In this document: positions 34,003-41,810 of the stretch, in pieces | How the letters are laid out: each line of letters starts with the position of its first letter | How positions within the stretch are numbered: position 1 is the stretch's first letter | DNA from: an uncultured Collinsella sp. | GTDB lineage: Bacteria > Actinomycetota > Coriobacteriia > Coriobacteriales > Coriobacteriaceae | Assembly (NCBI GenBank): GCA_902493515.1 | Contig: CABUPE010000004.1 | Location: forward strand, 28,358 to 92,357 | Direction: 5' to 3' | Length of the DNA stretch: 64,000 nt | Translations under genes and position numbers: made by a program | The notes under the pieces: model-generated | Database searches by the model: none | The model's input: the letters and a program-made list of their open reading frames with translations, nothing else | What the model was told of the DNA's origin: nothing

Positions 34003-34923
34003 ATGCCCAAACGATTACTGAACATGTCCGCATCCGATTTTGCCGCCACGTCACCCATGGATCTAAAACAGGCAATTCTGGCTTCCGAGGGACGTACCAT
34101 CATGGCGGAAAACGTACCCTCTTCCCAATTTCTCGGCGGCGTTACTAATGCAGAAATCGAACGTGCCGCAGGTGCCGACCTGCTTCTGTTTAACGCGCTC
34201 GATGTGTTCGATCCAGTTATTGCCGGTATTCCAGATGATCTCAATGAAAACCCGGTCACTTGGGTGAAGCGAGCATGCGGAAGGCCCATTGGCGTCAATC
34301 TGGAGCCAGTTGATAACGGGGCAGAGATGTCTGAATCCCGAACGGAAATCCCCATGGGTCGTCGCGTCTCTCCCAAGACCTTAGAAAAGGCTAACGAACT
34401 CGGATTTGATTTTATCTGCCTGACGGGCAACCCTGGAACCGGCGTCTCCAACGATGCAATCGCCCATTCGATTAAACTCTCCAAAGAGCATTTCAATGGC
34501 CTGGTCATAGCCGGAAAAATGCATGGAGCGGGCGTTGCGGAACCTGTCATGACGCTCGAAATTGCGCGCAAGTTTGTTGACCTCGGCGTCGATATCCTTC
34601 TCGTGCCAGCCCCCTACACCGTCCCTTGCTTCCAAGAAGCAGACCTGCGCGCCATCGTAGACTTTGTACGATCCCACAACGTAGGCAAGTCAATTGAAGA
34701 GAAGGTTCTCGTCATGGCGGCGAACGGGACGAGTCAAGACTCCTGCGACAGCGAGACCATTAAGAAAATAGGCCTTGCAGCAAAAGCAGCCGGCGCTGAC
34801 CTCCAACATATCGGGGACTCCATGAACGGTATTTGCCTGCCCCAGAATATCTTCACGCTCGGACAAGCCCTTCGTGGATACAGGCATCAGATCGTCATGC
34901 TGAGCCGCTCTGTGATACGTTAA
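34003..34923 (+). CDS. TIM-barrel-like protein of unknown function, PTS-associated
   Basis: A 306-residue predicted cytoplasmic protein. I recognise the type as one often beside PTS genes, sometimes labelled PEP-phosphonomutase-like or DUF7916, but its reaction is not known to me. It begins MPKRLLNMSASDFAATSPMD, then ILASEGRTIMAENVP. Alternating strand-helix blocks (ADLLLFNALDVF, PIGVNLEPV, FDFICLTGNPGTGVSND, GLVIAGKMHGAG, GVDILLVPAPYTVPCF, KVLVMAANGTSQDS, GADLQHIGDSMNG) look like the eight strands of a beta/alpha barrel ending in phosphate-binding turns. It is followed after 54 bases by a GntR regulator and is divergent from EIICB-D, suggesting work on that transporter's sugar phosphate. Confidence 0.8.
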   Translation: MPKRLLNMSASDFAATSPMDLKQAILASEGRTIMAENVPSSQFLGGVTNAEIERAAGADLLLFNALDVFDPVIAGIPDDLNENPVTWVKRACGRPIGVNLEPVDNGAEMSESRTEIPMGRRVSPKTLEKANELGFDFICLTGNPGTGVSNDAIAHSIKLSKEHFNGLVIAGKMHGAGVAEPVMTLEIARKFVDLGVDILLVPAPYTVPCFQEADLRAIVDFVRSHNVGKSIEEKVLVMAANGTSQDSCDSETIKKIGLAAKAAGADLQHIGDSMNGICLPQNIFTLGQALRGYRHQIVMLSRSVIR

Positions 34924-34977
34924 GGTTACCTTGCCCACGTTACATCCCGACTGAGGCAACCATCAGGTATAACCAAC

Positions 34978-35715
34978 ATGCAAACTGAGGCTCTAATGCT
35001 CGATACACACGAAAAACGGCCACTCTATTTACAGCTCACCGACGCGCTGCTCAAGCAGATCGTCGATGAATATCAAGCAGACGATAAACTTCCAACAGAA
35101 ATGGAACTCTGCGACGAATACGCCGTAAGCAGAACAACCGTCCGACTTGCCATGAGTGAGCTGGAGCGTCGTGGAAGTATCTATCGAATCCAAGGTAAGG
35201 GGTCGTTTGTTGCACCGAAACGCGTTAGCGAGCTCAATTCACTTTTAGACTTTGACTTTGCAAGCCATTGCGATGGCGTTGATCCAGATGCCATTACCAA
35301 ACATTTCGGCGGCCTCACATCAGGTCGTCCAATTTCCGTAATGATGCTCCAACAATTTGGATGTCAAAGTCGCGACAAAATTCAGCGTCTTGAATTGACC
35401 TACGAACTTGAAGGCAGCTTCATAGGCGCTGATACGTTCTTCATTTCAAAGTCGCGCGTTCCGAATAACCAGTTAGATTTTCAGGCATTTAGCAGAATCA
35501 TGGACGACTTGTCCAAGTCTATCCAATCTGTTAGGGAAAGCTATAGAGCACGTCAGCTTAGCGATTCCGAAGCCAGTAATTATGGTGTTGCAAAACTTCC
35601 GGTCATCGAACTGACTCATTATGCTTACGACTCCGGAGGCAAACTAATCTCAATTGTCTGCCGCACCGTCTTAACTGGGCGAATCCCTTATCAAAACTTT
35701 ATTTTCAAGTCCTAA
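34978..35715 (+). CDS. GntR-family regulator with UTRA domain, module D
   Basis: A 245-residue HutC/YvoA-type regulator. The winged helix (RPLYLQLTDALLKQIVDEYQADDKLPTEMELCDEYAVSRTTVRLAMSELERRGSIYRIQGKGSFVAP) is at about 14-80; the remainder is a UTRA ligand domain. The ATG at 34978 is possible, but the ATG at 34996 has TGAGGCTCTA directly before it and removes six residues. The UTRA part is somewhat diverged from the GntR protein at 45195. It is co-directional with and close to the 34003 gene, so it probably senses the same sugar phosphate. Confidence 0.9.
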   Translation: MQTEALMLDTHEKRPLYLQLTDALLKQIVDEYQADDKLPTEMELCDEYAVSRTTVRLAMSELERRGSIYRIQGKGSFVAPKRVSELNSLLDFDFASHCDGVDPDAITKHFGGLTSGRPISVMMLQQFGCQSRDKIQRLELTYELEGSFIGADTFFISKSRVPNNQLDFQAFSRIMDDLSKSIQSVRESYRARQLSDSEASNYGVAKLPVIELTHYAYDSGGKLISIVCRTVLTGRIPYQNFIFKS

Positions 35716-35730
35716 TGTTCTTTTTCTTTT

Positions 35731-35868
35731 GTCTCGATCTGTAACACGTAGCCGAGTTTTTAAGTCCTAACCGTTACAGATCGAGACAAACAAGGTAGGC
35801 CCCGCCGAATTGTCTCAATCTGTAACATCTGGTTGGTGGTTTCACCCCTACCTGTTACAGGTTGAGAC
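35731..35868. repeat. Palindromic GTCTC...GAGAC repeat, two units
   Basis: Units at 35731-35787 (GTCTCGATCTGTAAC / GTTACAGATCGAGAC, exact arms) and 35812-35868 (GTCTCAATCTGTAAC / GTTACAGGTTGAGAC). They lie between the convergent GntR and DeoR genes and start 16 bases after the GntR stop. Confidence 0.88.
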
Positions 35869-35987
35869 GATTTGATAGTGGAGTCCTTATTTGCGCGTCA
35901 TATCGCGTAGCGCTGACGCGCTGGTTTCCACAATGACAGGAGGTAAAAGTCCTCCCGTATCACCCGTTGGCAATCCCGTAGCGATAA

Positions 35988-36752
35988 CTAGCAAATAACC
36001 TGCGTGTGTTCCTCGATGGCGGCACGATCCTCGGCGGCGATGCCCGGCTCGCACACCACGGCGTCCAAATTGTCCAGGCGGCAGAAGGTGTAGAAGTCGC
36101 GCTTGCCGATCTTGCTGGAGTCGGCGATCAGATAGCGCGAGTCGGCCTTGCTAAAGGCGAGCTGCTGGATGCGGCCCTCTTCCATATTGGATGTAGACAC
36201 GTCGCCGTCCAGAATGCCGTTGGCACCGATAAACGCCGCGTCGATGCCCAGCGCACGCAGGGTATCCTCGGCCGTTGGTCCCACAAAAGCGGCGGTGCGG
36301 CGACGGTACATGCCGCCCACCAGGCACAGGTCGCAGTCTTCGCGCGCCTCGAGCAGGTTAAACACCGAAAGCGAATTGGTCACAATGCGCAGGCGAAACG
36401 CCGGCAGCATCGAGGCCATCTGCTCAACCGTGGTGCCCGTGCCCAAAAAGATGGTCGAGCCTTCCTCGATAAGCTCCACAGAACGGCGCGCAATCTGCAA
36501 CTTTTCCTCGGCATGCTTCGTGCGCTTTTCGCTGTGCGAATACTCATGGCGCAGCATAGCGTGTGGACGGACCTGCGCACTGCGGGCTCCGCCGTGCACG
36601 CGCTCGATCTCGCCCAGGCTCGCAAGCTCCTCAAGGTCACGGCGGATCGTCATATCCGAGACACCTAACGCATCCGAAATCTCCTTGACCGAGACCGTTC
36701 CCTGTTCCTCGAGCAGCTGCCGAACCTTATCCTGTCGCTCCGCTTTAATCAC
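35988..36752 (-). CDS. DeoR-family transcriptional regulator (intact copy)
   Basis: A 254-residue DeoR protein. A GTG at 36752 preceded by GAGGACTC gives the classic start MIKAERQDKVRQLLEEQGTVSVKEISDALGVSDMTIRRDLEELASLGEIERVHGGA; the frame can be extended to 36779 without a ribosome site. The sensor domain has FLGTGTTVEQMASML. It is divergent from galM and may control it. Its C-terminal half and downstream flank are duplicated as the remnant at 31395-31790. It is clearly a different subfamily member from the DeoR at 1491. Confidence 0.92.
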   Translation of the reverse strand: MIKAERQDKVRQLLEEQGTVSVKEISDALGVSDMTIRRDLEELASLGEIERVHGGARSAQVRPHAMLRHEYSHSEKRTKHAEEKLQIARRSVELIEEGSTIFLGTGTTVEQMASMLPAFRLRIVTNSLSVFNLLEAREDCDLCLVGGMYRRRTAAFVGPTAEDTLRALGIDAAFIGANGILDGDVSTSNMEEGRIQQLAFSKADSRYLIADSSKIGKRDFYTFCRLDNLDAVVCEPGIAAEDRAAIEEHTQVIC

Positions 36753-36957
36753 GATGAGTCCTCGCTGTTCCACGCTCACGTCAATTCAAACAATAACGAA
36801 CAAATTGTATCAGACTCGCGCGCGTCAGAAATGAACGCCCGCACAGCTCCAATCATCACTTTTTTGAGAAAAATACCCCCTGCTTTAGTGGGGTGTAGTG
36901 ATAATCTTGCCTGTTCGCGTTACAGTTTGTCGGAAATACCTCGATGTTAGGAACCAA

Positions 36958-38010
36958 ATGATCACTTCCGAGCTTTTCGGCACCGCGCCGTGCGGTACCC
37001 CCGTTCATCGTTACACCCTCAACGGGCCCGAGATCTGCGTTCGCATTATGGACTATGGCGCCACCGTGTTGGGCATCGACGTGCCCGACATCCCCGGCAA
37101 CGTGCGCGATGTGGTGCTGGGCTTCGATAGGCTCGAGGATTACTTTGACAACCCCGCCTGCTTTGGCGCGACCATCGGACCTGTGGCCAACCGCACTGCA
37201 GGTGCCACGATCACCATCGCCGGCACGGACTGGCATATGCCCGCCAACGAGGGCACCAACAACCTGCACAGCGATCTTGAACATGGTCTGCACAAGCGCG
37301 TATGGGACGTTGAGCTCGACGAGGTCCACAATGCCGTGCGCATGACCACCTCGCTTGAGAACGGTGAGCTGGGCCTTCCCGGCAACCGCACCTTTACGGC
37401 CGTGTTTACCGTGACGCGCACCGGCTGCTTCCGTATCGAATATGGCTGTGAGAGCGACCGCGCCACGTACGTGTCCATGACCAACCACACGTACTTTAAC
37501 CTTGCCGGTCACAACGCCGGCATGGACTGTGAGCACTTCTTTGTTGCTAACGCTGCCCACTACCTGCCCATCAACGAGCAGAATATCCCCACCGGAGAGA
37601 TCGCTCCGGTCGAGGGCACGCCGTTTGACTTCCGTGAGCTGCGCCCCGTCGCGCCCGGCATGGAAGCCGACGACCCGCAGATTAAGCAGGCCCGTGGCTA
37701 CGACCACTGCCTGTGCATCGATGGCTATCAGTACGGCCGTAATCTGCGCCGCGCGATGCACGTCGAGGAGATGTGGACCGGCCGTGAGCTGGACTACTAC
37801 ACCACCGCCCCGGGCGTGCAGCTCTACACCGGCAACTGGCTGGGCGACGAGCACGCCAAGGACGATGCTAACTATGGCTGGGGCGCTGGCTTTGCCCTCG
37901 AGGCAGAGATGTACCCCGACACGCCGCACCAGCCGTTGTTCCCGCAGGGCATTGTGGGCCCGGGTCACCCCTATAGCAATGTGATCGAATACCACTTTAT
38001 GAGGCACTAA
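36958..38010 (+). CDS. galM: Aldose 1-epimerase (galactose mutarotase)
   Basis: A 350-residue mutarotase interconverting alpha and beta galactose (or glucose). NRTAGATITIAG, NNLHSD, the signature NHTYFNLAGH (with catalytic His nearby) and GYDHCLCIDG, plus LEAEMYPDTPHQP with the catalytic Glu, are all present. Length is normal for GalM. The ATG at 36958 follows GTTAGGAACCAA; an in-frame ATG at 36898 is too far upstream and lacks a site. Unlike the two LacX-like proteins it belongs to the true GalM branch, and would feed alpha-galactose to GalK. Confidence 0.95.
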   Translation: MITSELFGTAPCGTPVHRYTLNGPEICVRIMDYGATVLGIDVPDIPGNVRDVVLGFDRLEDYFDNPACFGATIGPVANRTAGATITIAGTDWHMPANEGTNNLHSDLEHGLHKRVWDVELDEVHNAVRMTTSLENGELGLPGNRTFTAVFTVTRTGCFRIEYGCESDRATYVSMTNHTYFNLAGHNAGMDCEHFFVANAAHYLPINEQNIPTGEIAPVEGTPFDFRELRPVAPGMEADDPQIKQARGYDHCLCIDGYQYGRNLRRAMHVEEMWTGRELDYYTTAPGVQLYTGNWLGDEHAKDDANYGWGAGFALEAEMYPDTPHQPLFPQGIVGPGHPYSNVIEYHFMRH

Positions 38011-38037
38011 GCCCGCAACGCGACATATCGCACAGCA

Positions 38038-38072
38038 GCGCCCGCCGGCACCACCGCCGACGGGCGCTTTTT
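38038..38072 (+). terminator. Terminator of galM
   Basis: AGCGCCCGCCGGC pairs with GCCGACGGGCGCT (one mismatch) and runs into TTTTCATCTTTT. Confidence 0.88.
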
Positions 38073-38125
38073 CATCTTTTGGGCTCATTTTCGCTGTGAG
38101 TGTATGAGTGTGACGTATCAAAAGT

Positions 38126-38265
38126 ATGCCCATTTACTACGTTTAGCCCGGGATGCTCGACCATGCACCGGTTTTTGTTAGATTCACGAGCCGTCTACCT
38201 GCGGTTTTGTTTTTCTCAAATTCGACATGCTCGGCGATAGCCGATCAAACGTAGTAAATGGGCAT
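38126..38265. repeat. MITE-like element with 19-bp terminal inverted repeats
   Basis: ATGCCCATTTACTACGTTT at 38126-38144 is repeated inverted at 38247-38265, bounding a 140-bp segment without a gene. The form is that of a small non-autonomous transposable element; a flanking target duplication is not obvious. A different 217-bp element of the same general design is at 58030. Confidence 0.75.
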
Positions 38266-38338
38266 TGTTTTTGACAGGCAGCATCGCGCGCGTCCCTCGC
38301 AAGGGCAAAATGATTCGTTTTTCTCCGTCCCCAAGGGA

Positions 38339-38821
38339 TCAGTTGAACAGATTGCCGATGGGGTCGGGATTCGAGCTGGGGAGATAGCGGATTTCTAGTT
38401 CTATGCCGAGCTTTTGCAGCTCTTTAAAGGCGGCGACGTCTGCATCGTCTATGGCAACCGCGGGCGTTATGGGGCGCTTGCCCTCCCCTGCCTGCATATG
38501 GCCAATGCTGATCTTGGTAATCGGCACGCCACCCTTAACCAGCGCGAGTGCATCGGCGGGTGAGGCCACCATGATCAGAATCAACTGGCGCGGCGTTGCG
38601 GTATGAATGATGTCGATGGTCCTTTGCACCGAGAAAAACCGCGTCCACACGCCCTCGGGCGCCGCGACCCTCATAGGCGCCCACTTGCGCGAATCTGCCG
38701 CGATCTCATCGTTGACGATTAGGACAAGGTTGGAACCCACGGCTTCGTTCCACAGCTCAACGTCTTGTCCGTAAATGAAACGGTCGTCGATGCGTGCGAG
38801 AAGAATCTTGGGTTGAGTCAT
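38339..38821 (-). CDS. Orphan PTS mannose-family EIIB with the active histidine replaced
   Basis: A 160-residue EIIB of the mannose/sorbose family. It lines up end to end with the EIIB at 48075 (for example GGVPITKISIGHMQ against GGVPIKKVNIGNMH). The normal phosphorylation motif RIDxRLxHGQV reads RIDDRFIYGQD here, with Tyr at position 17 where His is required. It therefore cannot carry phosphate in the usual way. No EIIA, IIC or IID is nearby. It could be a decaying paralogue or a regulatory decoy. The start at 38821 has only a GGGGC site. A longer frame to 38872 is less likely. Confidence 0.85.
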   Translation of the reverse strand: MTQPKILLARIDDRFIYGQDVELWNEAVGSNLVLIVNDEIAADSRKWAPMRVAAPEGVWTRFFSVQRTIDIIHTATPRQLILIMVASPADALALVKGGVPITKISIGHMQAGEGKRPITPAVAIDDADVAAFKELQKLGIELEIRYLPSSNPDPIGNLFN

Positions 38822-38978
38822 CGCTGCCCCATTCTGTTTGAGACCCGTAAGAGCAAGACATCGCGTCTCCAATATTAGTGCATTTAAAGTGAGAAAAGCC
38901 GTCAGAACACTTGCGCGGATTTGCGATGTCCCGTATCATAGACAGCCGTTGACGCCTCAGTTGCGCCATCACATGGCC

Positions 38979-39054
38979 GCCAGCGTAGCTCAGTTGGTAG
39001 AGCACCGCTCTCGTAAAGCGGGGGTCACCGGTTCGAGCCCGGTCGCTGGCTCCA
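38979..39054 (+). tRNA. tRNA-Thr(CGT)
   Basis: A 76-base cloverleaf with encoded CCA. Acceptor GCCAGCG pairs with CGCTGGC; the D arm is GCTC-AGTTGGTAG-AGC; the anticodon stem CCGCT/AGCGG closes the loop CTCGTAA with anticodon CGT at positions 34-36; the T arm is ACCGG-TTCGAGC-CCGGT. It reads ACG threonine codons. It stands alone, with its own terminator. Confidence 0.97.
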
Positions 39055-39066
39055 TTGCACAAGATA

Positions 39067-39088
39067 GCCGCCTTCGGGCGGCTTTTTT
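39067..39088 (+). terminator. Terminator of tRNA-Thr
   Basis: GCCGCC-TTCG-GGCGGC followed by six T, 12 bases after the tRNA 3' end. Confidence 0.93.
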
Positions 39089-39159
39089 GTTGCTGATTTC
39101 GGGCGCGCTTCCGCCAATCCAAGCACAACGCCGCCGGAAACTCTCCTACTCAACAAAAG

Positions 39160-39201
39160 CCCCGCCAACCGCAGTCTCCCAAAGGAACCGCGATCGGCGG
39201 G
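39160..39201 (-). terminator. Terminator of the yhcH gene
   Basis: CCCCGCCAACCGC at 39160-39172 pairs with GCGATCGGCGGG at 39190-39201, with two wobble pairs. On the minus strand the stem is followed by CTTTTGTTG. It lies downstream of the leftward yhcH gene. Confidence 0.7.
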
Positions 39202-39262
39202 ACTCAAGCGCGCTCCTCAATGGAATCACGCCAGCATACGAACAGCTCAGCCGAGCGGCTCG

Positions 39263-39736
39263 TTACTCCTCCCAGTAAGCGTCTGCAAGCAACTTAAAGC
39301 AGATCTTCTTGACCGGCTGCGCGCCATCGCCCGGGAACTCGAGCGAGGGCATGTGAGGCTCGCCGGCAACAAACAGCGCAAACTTGTCGTCAGCAAGATC
39401 GCCGGCGATCGAGGCGTCGGAATCGACCAGATCGTAGTCGTCCTTCTCGTCAAACTCCTGAACCAGCGTCAGGCTGCCCGTGGCAACCTTAAAGGCCTCG
39501 CGACCCTCGACGTCGATCTGCAGGTCGTGATAGCGCTGATGCGTCTCATAGTGAGCCTCGGCCTCGGGACGCGTCGTGGGAGCCATGACGTTCGCAAAGA
39601 CCTTATCGCCCAGAATCGGATGGCTGCCGACCTCGAGCTGCGCCGGGTCGTTCTCCTCGAGCCAGTCGATCAGCACGTCGAGGCCCTTGAGCATTCCGCG
39701 GTACTCCTCGATATCGCCCAATGCACCGTAAATCAT
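39263..39736 (-). CDS. YhcH/YjgK/YiaL family protein
   Basis: A 157-residue cupin-fold protein of the family that includes the beta-galactosidase beta subunit EbgC and the sialic acid anomerase-like NanQ. HYETHQRYHDLQIDVEGREAF carries the conserved His/Glu metal-binding residues, and FALFVAGEPHMPSLEFPGDGAQPVKKICFKL is the typical second half. It probably helps with anomer or open-ring handling of an amino sugar or galactoside; the precise substrate is unknown. The ATG at 39736 follows AGAGGGG. A nagA remnant lies directly upstream. Confidence 0.9.
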   Translation of the reverse strand: MIYGALGDIEEYRGMLKGLDVLIDWLEENDPAQLEVGSHPILGDKVFANVMAPTTRPEAEAHYETHQRYHDLQIDVEGREAFKVATGSLTLVQEFDEKDDYDLVDSDASIAGDLADDKFALFVAGEPHMPSLEFPGDGAQPVKKICFKLLADAYWEE

Positions 39737-39768
39737 CTAAATCCCCTCTCGGATCGTTTCTTTGGCGG

Positions 39769-39894
39769 CTACTCGGCAAACGCATTACCAAAGCTGTTGC
39801 CACCCACATGCGTCTCGACCAGGGTAAGGTCGGGATTGAACACGACAGTGTCGGCGTCGCGCCCCGGCATAATGCTACTGCACTTGTCGTCGAC
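39769..39894 (-). pseudogene. Remnant of nagA (last 41 codons)
   Basis: Reading the minus strand from 39894, the frame gives VDDKCSSIMPGRDADTVVF, then NPDLTLVETHVGG and NSFGNAFAE followed by TAG. It aligns with the very end of NagA encoded at 42627-43796 (IEDKCGSIMPGRDADFVVF... to VGNAFTE). Nothing of the preceding 350 codons is left; the lacC copy 2 gene ends 40 bases away. A nagA-like gene was evidently here and was replaced or deleted. Confidence 0.9.
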
Positions 39895-39933
39895 ATGAGC
39901 TAGCAACCGATGCCGGGGCCGCAGCACAAGCTC

Positions 39934-40869
39934 CTACAGCTCGGTCACGACAACGCCGTTGTAGACCTCGTCCCAACGGTCCATAACCAAGTGGCCAGTC
40001 ATGGGATCCATGGCATTGAGCTTGCCGCAGGTGTTGGCGGTACGCAGGACCGTCTCGTCATCCGCACCAGCAGCAATCGCATGTGCGAAGCCGGCAATGG
40101 TCGAATCGCCAGAGCCCGTAGCGTTAACGGCGGGGATATCGGGCGTCTTTGCGCGGAACGCACGGCCATTGTGGAAGCCAACGGAGCCGGCAGCACCCAT
40201 GGATACGACGACCCAGGGGATATCGGAGAAGCGGGCGTCAGAGGCGAGCGCGGCACGGAGTTCATCCACATCGTCGGTGGTAAAGCTCGTGCCCAAAAGG
40301 CCGTTAATTTCGGTCAGGTTAGGCTTAACCAGCTCAGGCTTGACCTCGGACTTGAGTGCAGCCTCGAGCGAGGCACCCGAGGTATCGAGCAGCACCTTGG
40401 CGCCGGCGTTCTCGGCAATGCCCGTGATCTTGGCATAGTAGTCTGCCTCGACACCGCGGGGCAGAGAACCCGAAATGGTGACGACGTCGGCCTTGCCCGC
40501 AAGCTCAGTAAACTTGGCGGTAAAGGCATCGAGTTCCTCGGGGGCAATTGCCGGGCCACTCTCGAGCAGCTCGGTCTGGTTGCCGGCGTGGAGGATGTTG
40601 AGGCAAATGCGAGTCTCGCCCTTGATGGGCACAAAGTCGTTGTTAATACCGTTGGCGTCCATGAGCTCAGCCATGTAGGCGCCCATGTGGCCGCCGAGCA
40701 GACCGGTTGCCACAACGTCGTCGCCCAGCTGACCCAGCACACGGGCCACGTTGAGGCCCTTGCCGCCAGCGGTCTTTTCGGGCGTCACACGGTTAACGTC
40801 GTCGATAATGAGCTCATCGAGCTGATAGCGCGTATCGACAGACGGGTTCATCGTAACGGTGAGGATCAT
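39934..40869 (-). CDS. lacC: Tagatose-6-phosphate kinase / 1-phosphofructokinase family (copy 2)
   Basis: A 311-residue PfkB kinase of exactly the same length as copy 1 and nearly identical through MILTVTMNPSVDTRYQL, KTAGGKGLNVARVL and NATGSGDSTIAGFAHAIAAGAD. It lies beside amino-sugar genes, so it would phosphorylate the tagatose-6-phosphate made by AgaS. The start at 40869 follows ATAAGGAGCTAAAA. It follows lacX copy 2 after 59 bases, the same order as in the lac operon, which points to duplication of a lacX-lacC block. Confidence 0.92.
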   Translation of the reverse strand: MILTVTMNPSVDTRYQLDELIIDDVNRVTPEKTAGGKGLNVARVLGQLGDDVVATGLLGGHMGAYMAELMDANGINNDFVPIKGETRICLNILHAGNQTELLESGPAIAPEELDAFTAKFTELAGKADVVTISGSLPRGVEADYYAKITGIAENAGAKVLLDTSGASLEAALKSEVKPELVKPNLTEINGLLGTSFTTDDVDELRAALASDARFSDIPWVVVSMGAAGSVGFHNGRAFRAKTPDIPAVNATGSGDSTIAGFAHAIAAGADDETVLRTANTCGKLNAMDPMTGHLVMDRWDEVYNGVVVTEL

Positions 40870-40928
40870 TTTTAGCTCCTTATCTCGCAGGCTCCTTGTG
40901 CCTCGCGATACGAGTCGACAAAACGGAA

Positions 40929-41810
40929 TTACAGAATCTCAATCGTGAACGAGCGAACGACGGTCTCCTTGGGCTTGGCGACAAGGCAGCCGCGCTTATG
41001 CTCAAGCACGTCGTCCTCATCGGAGCAGGTCGAAAGGCCGCCCCAGGGCTCAACCGCCACAAAATCGCCCTCGGGCTTGCTCCACACAATGAGATATGGG
41101 AAGCCCTCAAAGCTCAGGCGGACGCCCTTGTCCTCGCCCTTTTTGGAAAGCGTGACCTGACGGCTCTCGAGCACGTCAAAGATGGTCTCCGCAAAATCGA
41201 AGAGCTCATGTGACAGAGGCAGCGTCTTTCCCACCATGGGGTTCTTGGAGCGATTGGTCACGTCGATCAAGCCAGTCGAGGGGACGGCGGTGCAGAGCTC
41301 CGCAGCCTCGTCCTTCTCAAAGCGCAACTCGTAGTCCGTATAGGCCTCGCCCTCATCGAGCGGACACCTAAAGCCGGGATGACCGCCAATAAAGAACGGC
41401 ATGTCCTCGGTGCCCTCGTTGGTGACCTCATAGGAAACGCGCACGGCAGCGTCCTCGAGCGTATAGCGGGCGACAAGCTTAAACGGATACGGATAATCGC
41501 TCAGCAGCGCGGCGTTATCCTCCGAAGCCAGGCACATCGCCAGCTCGTTCTCGCTCTGGCTCAGCAGCTTCCACTCCTGTTTGCGCGCAAACCCATGGCG
41601 AGCGAGCTTTACATGATGCCCGGCAAACGTCATGGCGTTGTTATCGCGCAAGCCTCCGCAAATCGGGAAGCAAATCGGTGCCTGGCCGGACCACACGGCG
41701 GGATCGCCCTGCCACAGATACTCGCAACCTCCGGCCTTGATCGAGGTAAACGAACCACCAGCCGTGGACACCTTAATAGAAATCGAATCGTTGGAGAGAG
41801 CGTATTCCAT
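40929..41810 (-). CDS. lacX: Aldose 1-epimerase family protein, LacX-like (copy 2)
   Basis: A 293-residue mutarotase-fold protein, equal in length to copy 1 and very similar (GGSFTSIKAGGCEYLWQGDPAVWSGQAPICFPICGGLRD). It retains LARHGFARKQEW, FIGGHPGFRCPL and GDFVAVEPWGGLSTCSDEDD. The ATG at 41810 follows GAAAGGATGGGC; a longer frame to 41846 would start at TTG without a site. It probably acts on a hexose or hexosamine phosphate anomer in the amino-sugar route. Confidence 0.88.
   Translation of the reverse strand: MEYALSNDSISIKVSTAGGSFTSIKAGGCEYLWQGDPAVWSGQAPICFPICGGLRDNNAMTFAGHHVKLARHGFARKQEWKLLSQSENELAMCLASEDNAALLSDYPYPFKLVARYTLEDAAVRVSYEVTNEGTEDMPFFIGGHPGFRCPLDEGEAYTDYELRFEKDEAAELCTAVPSTGLIDVTNRSKNPMVGKTLPLSHELFDFAETIFDVLESRQVTLSKKGEDKGVRLSFEGFPYLIVWSKPEGDFVAVEPWGGLSTCSDEDDVLEHKRGCLVAKPKETVVRSFTIEIL

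Noticed and set aside
38979..39054. tRNA-Thr as an integration site for a mobile island
   Set aside because: No integrase gene and no repeated 3' tRNA fragment is seen downstream.
39603..39896. 97-codon minus-strand frame over the nagA remnant
   Set aside because: It reads the remnant out of frame; the frame matching NagA is the one ending in TAG at 39769.
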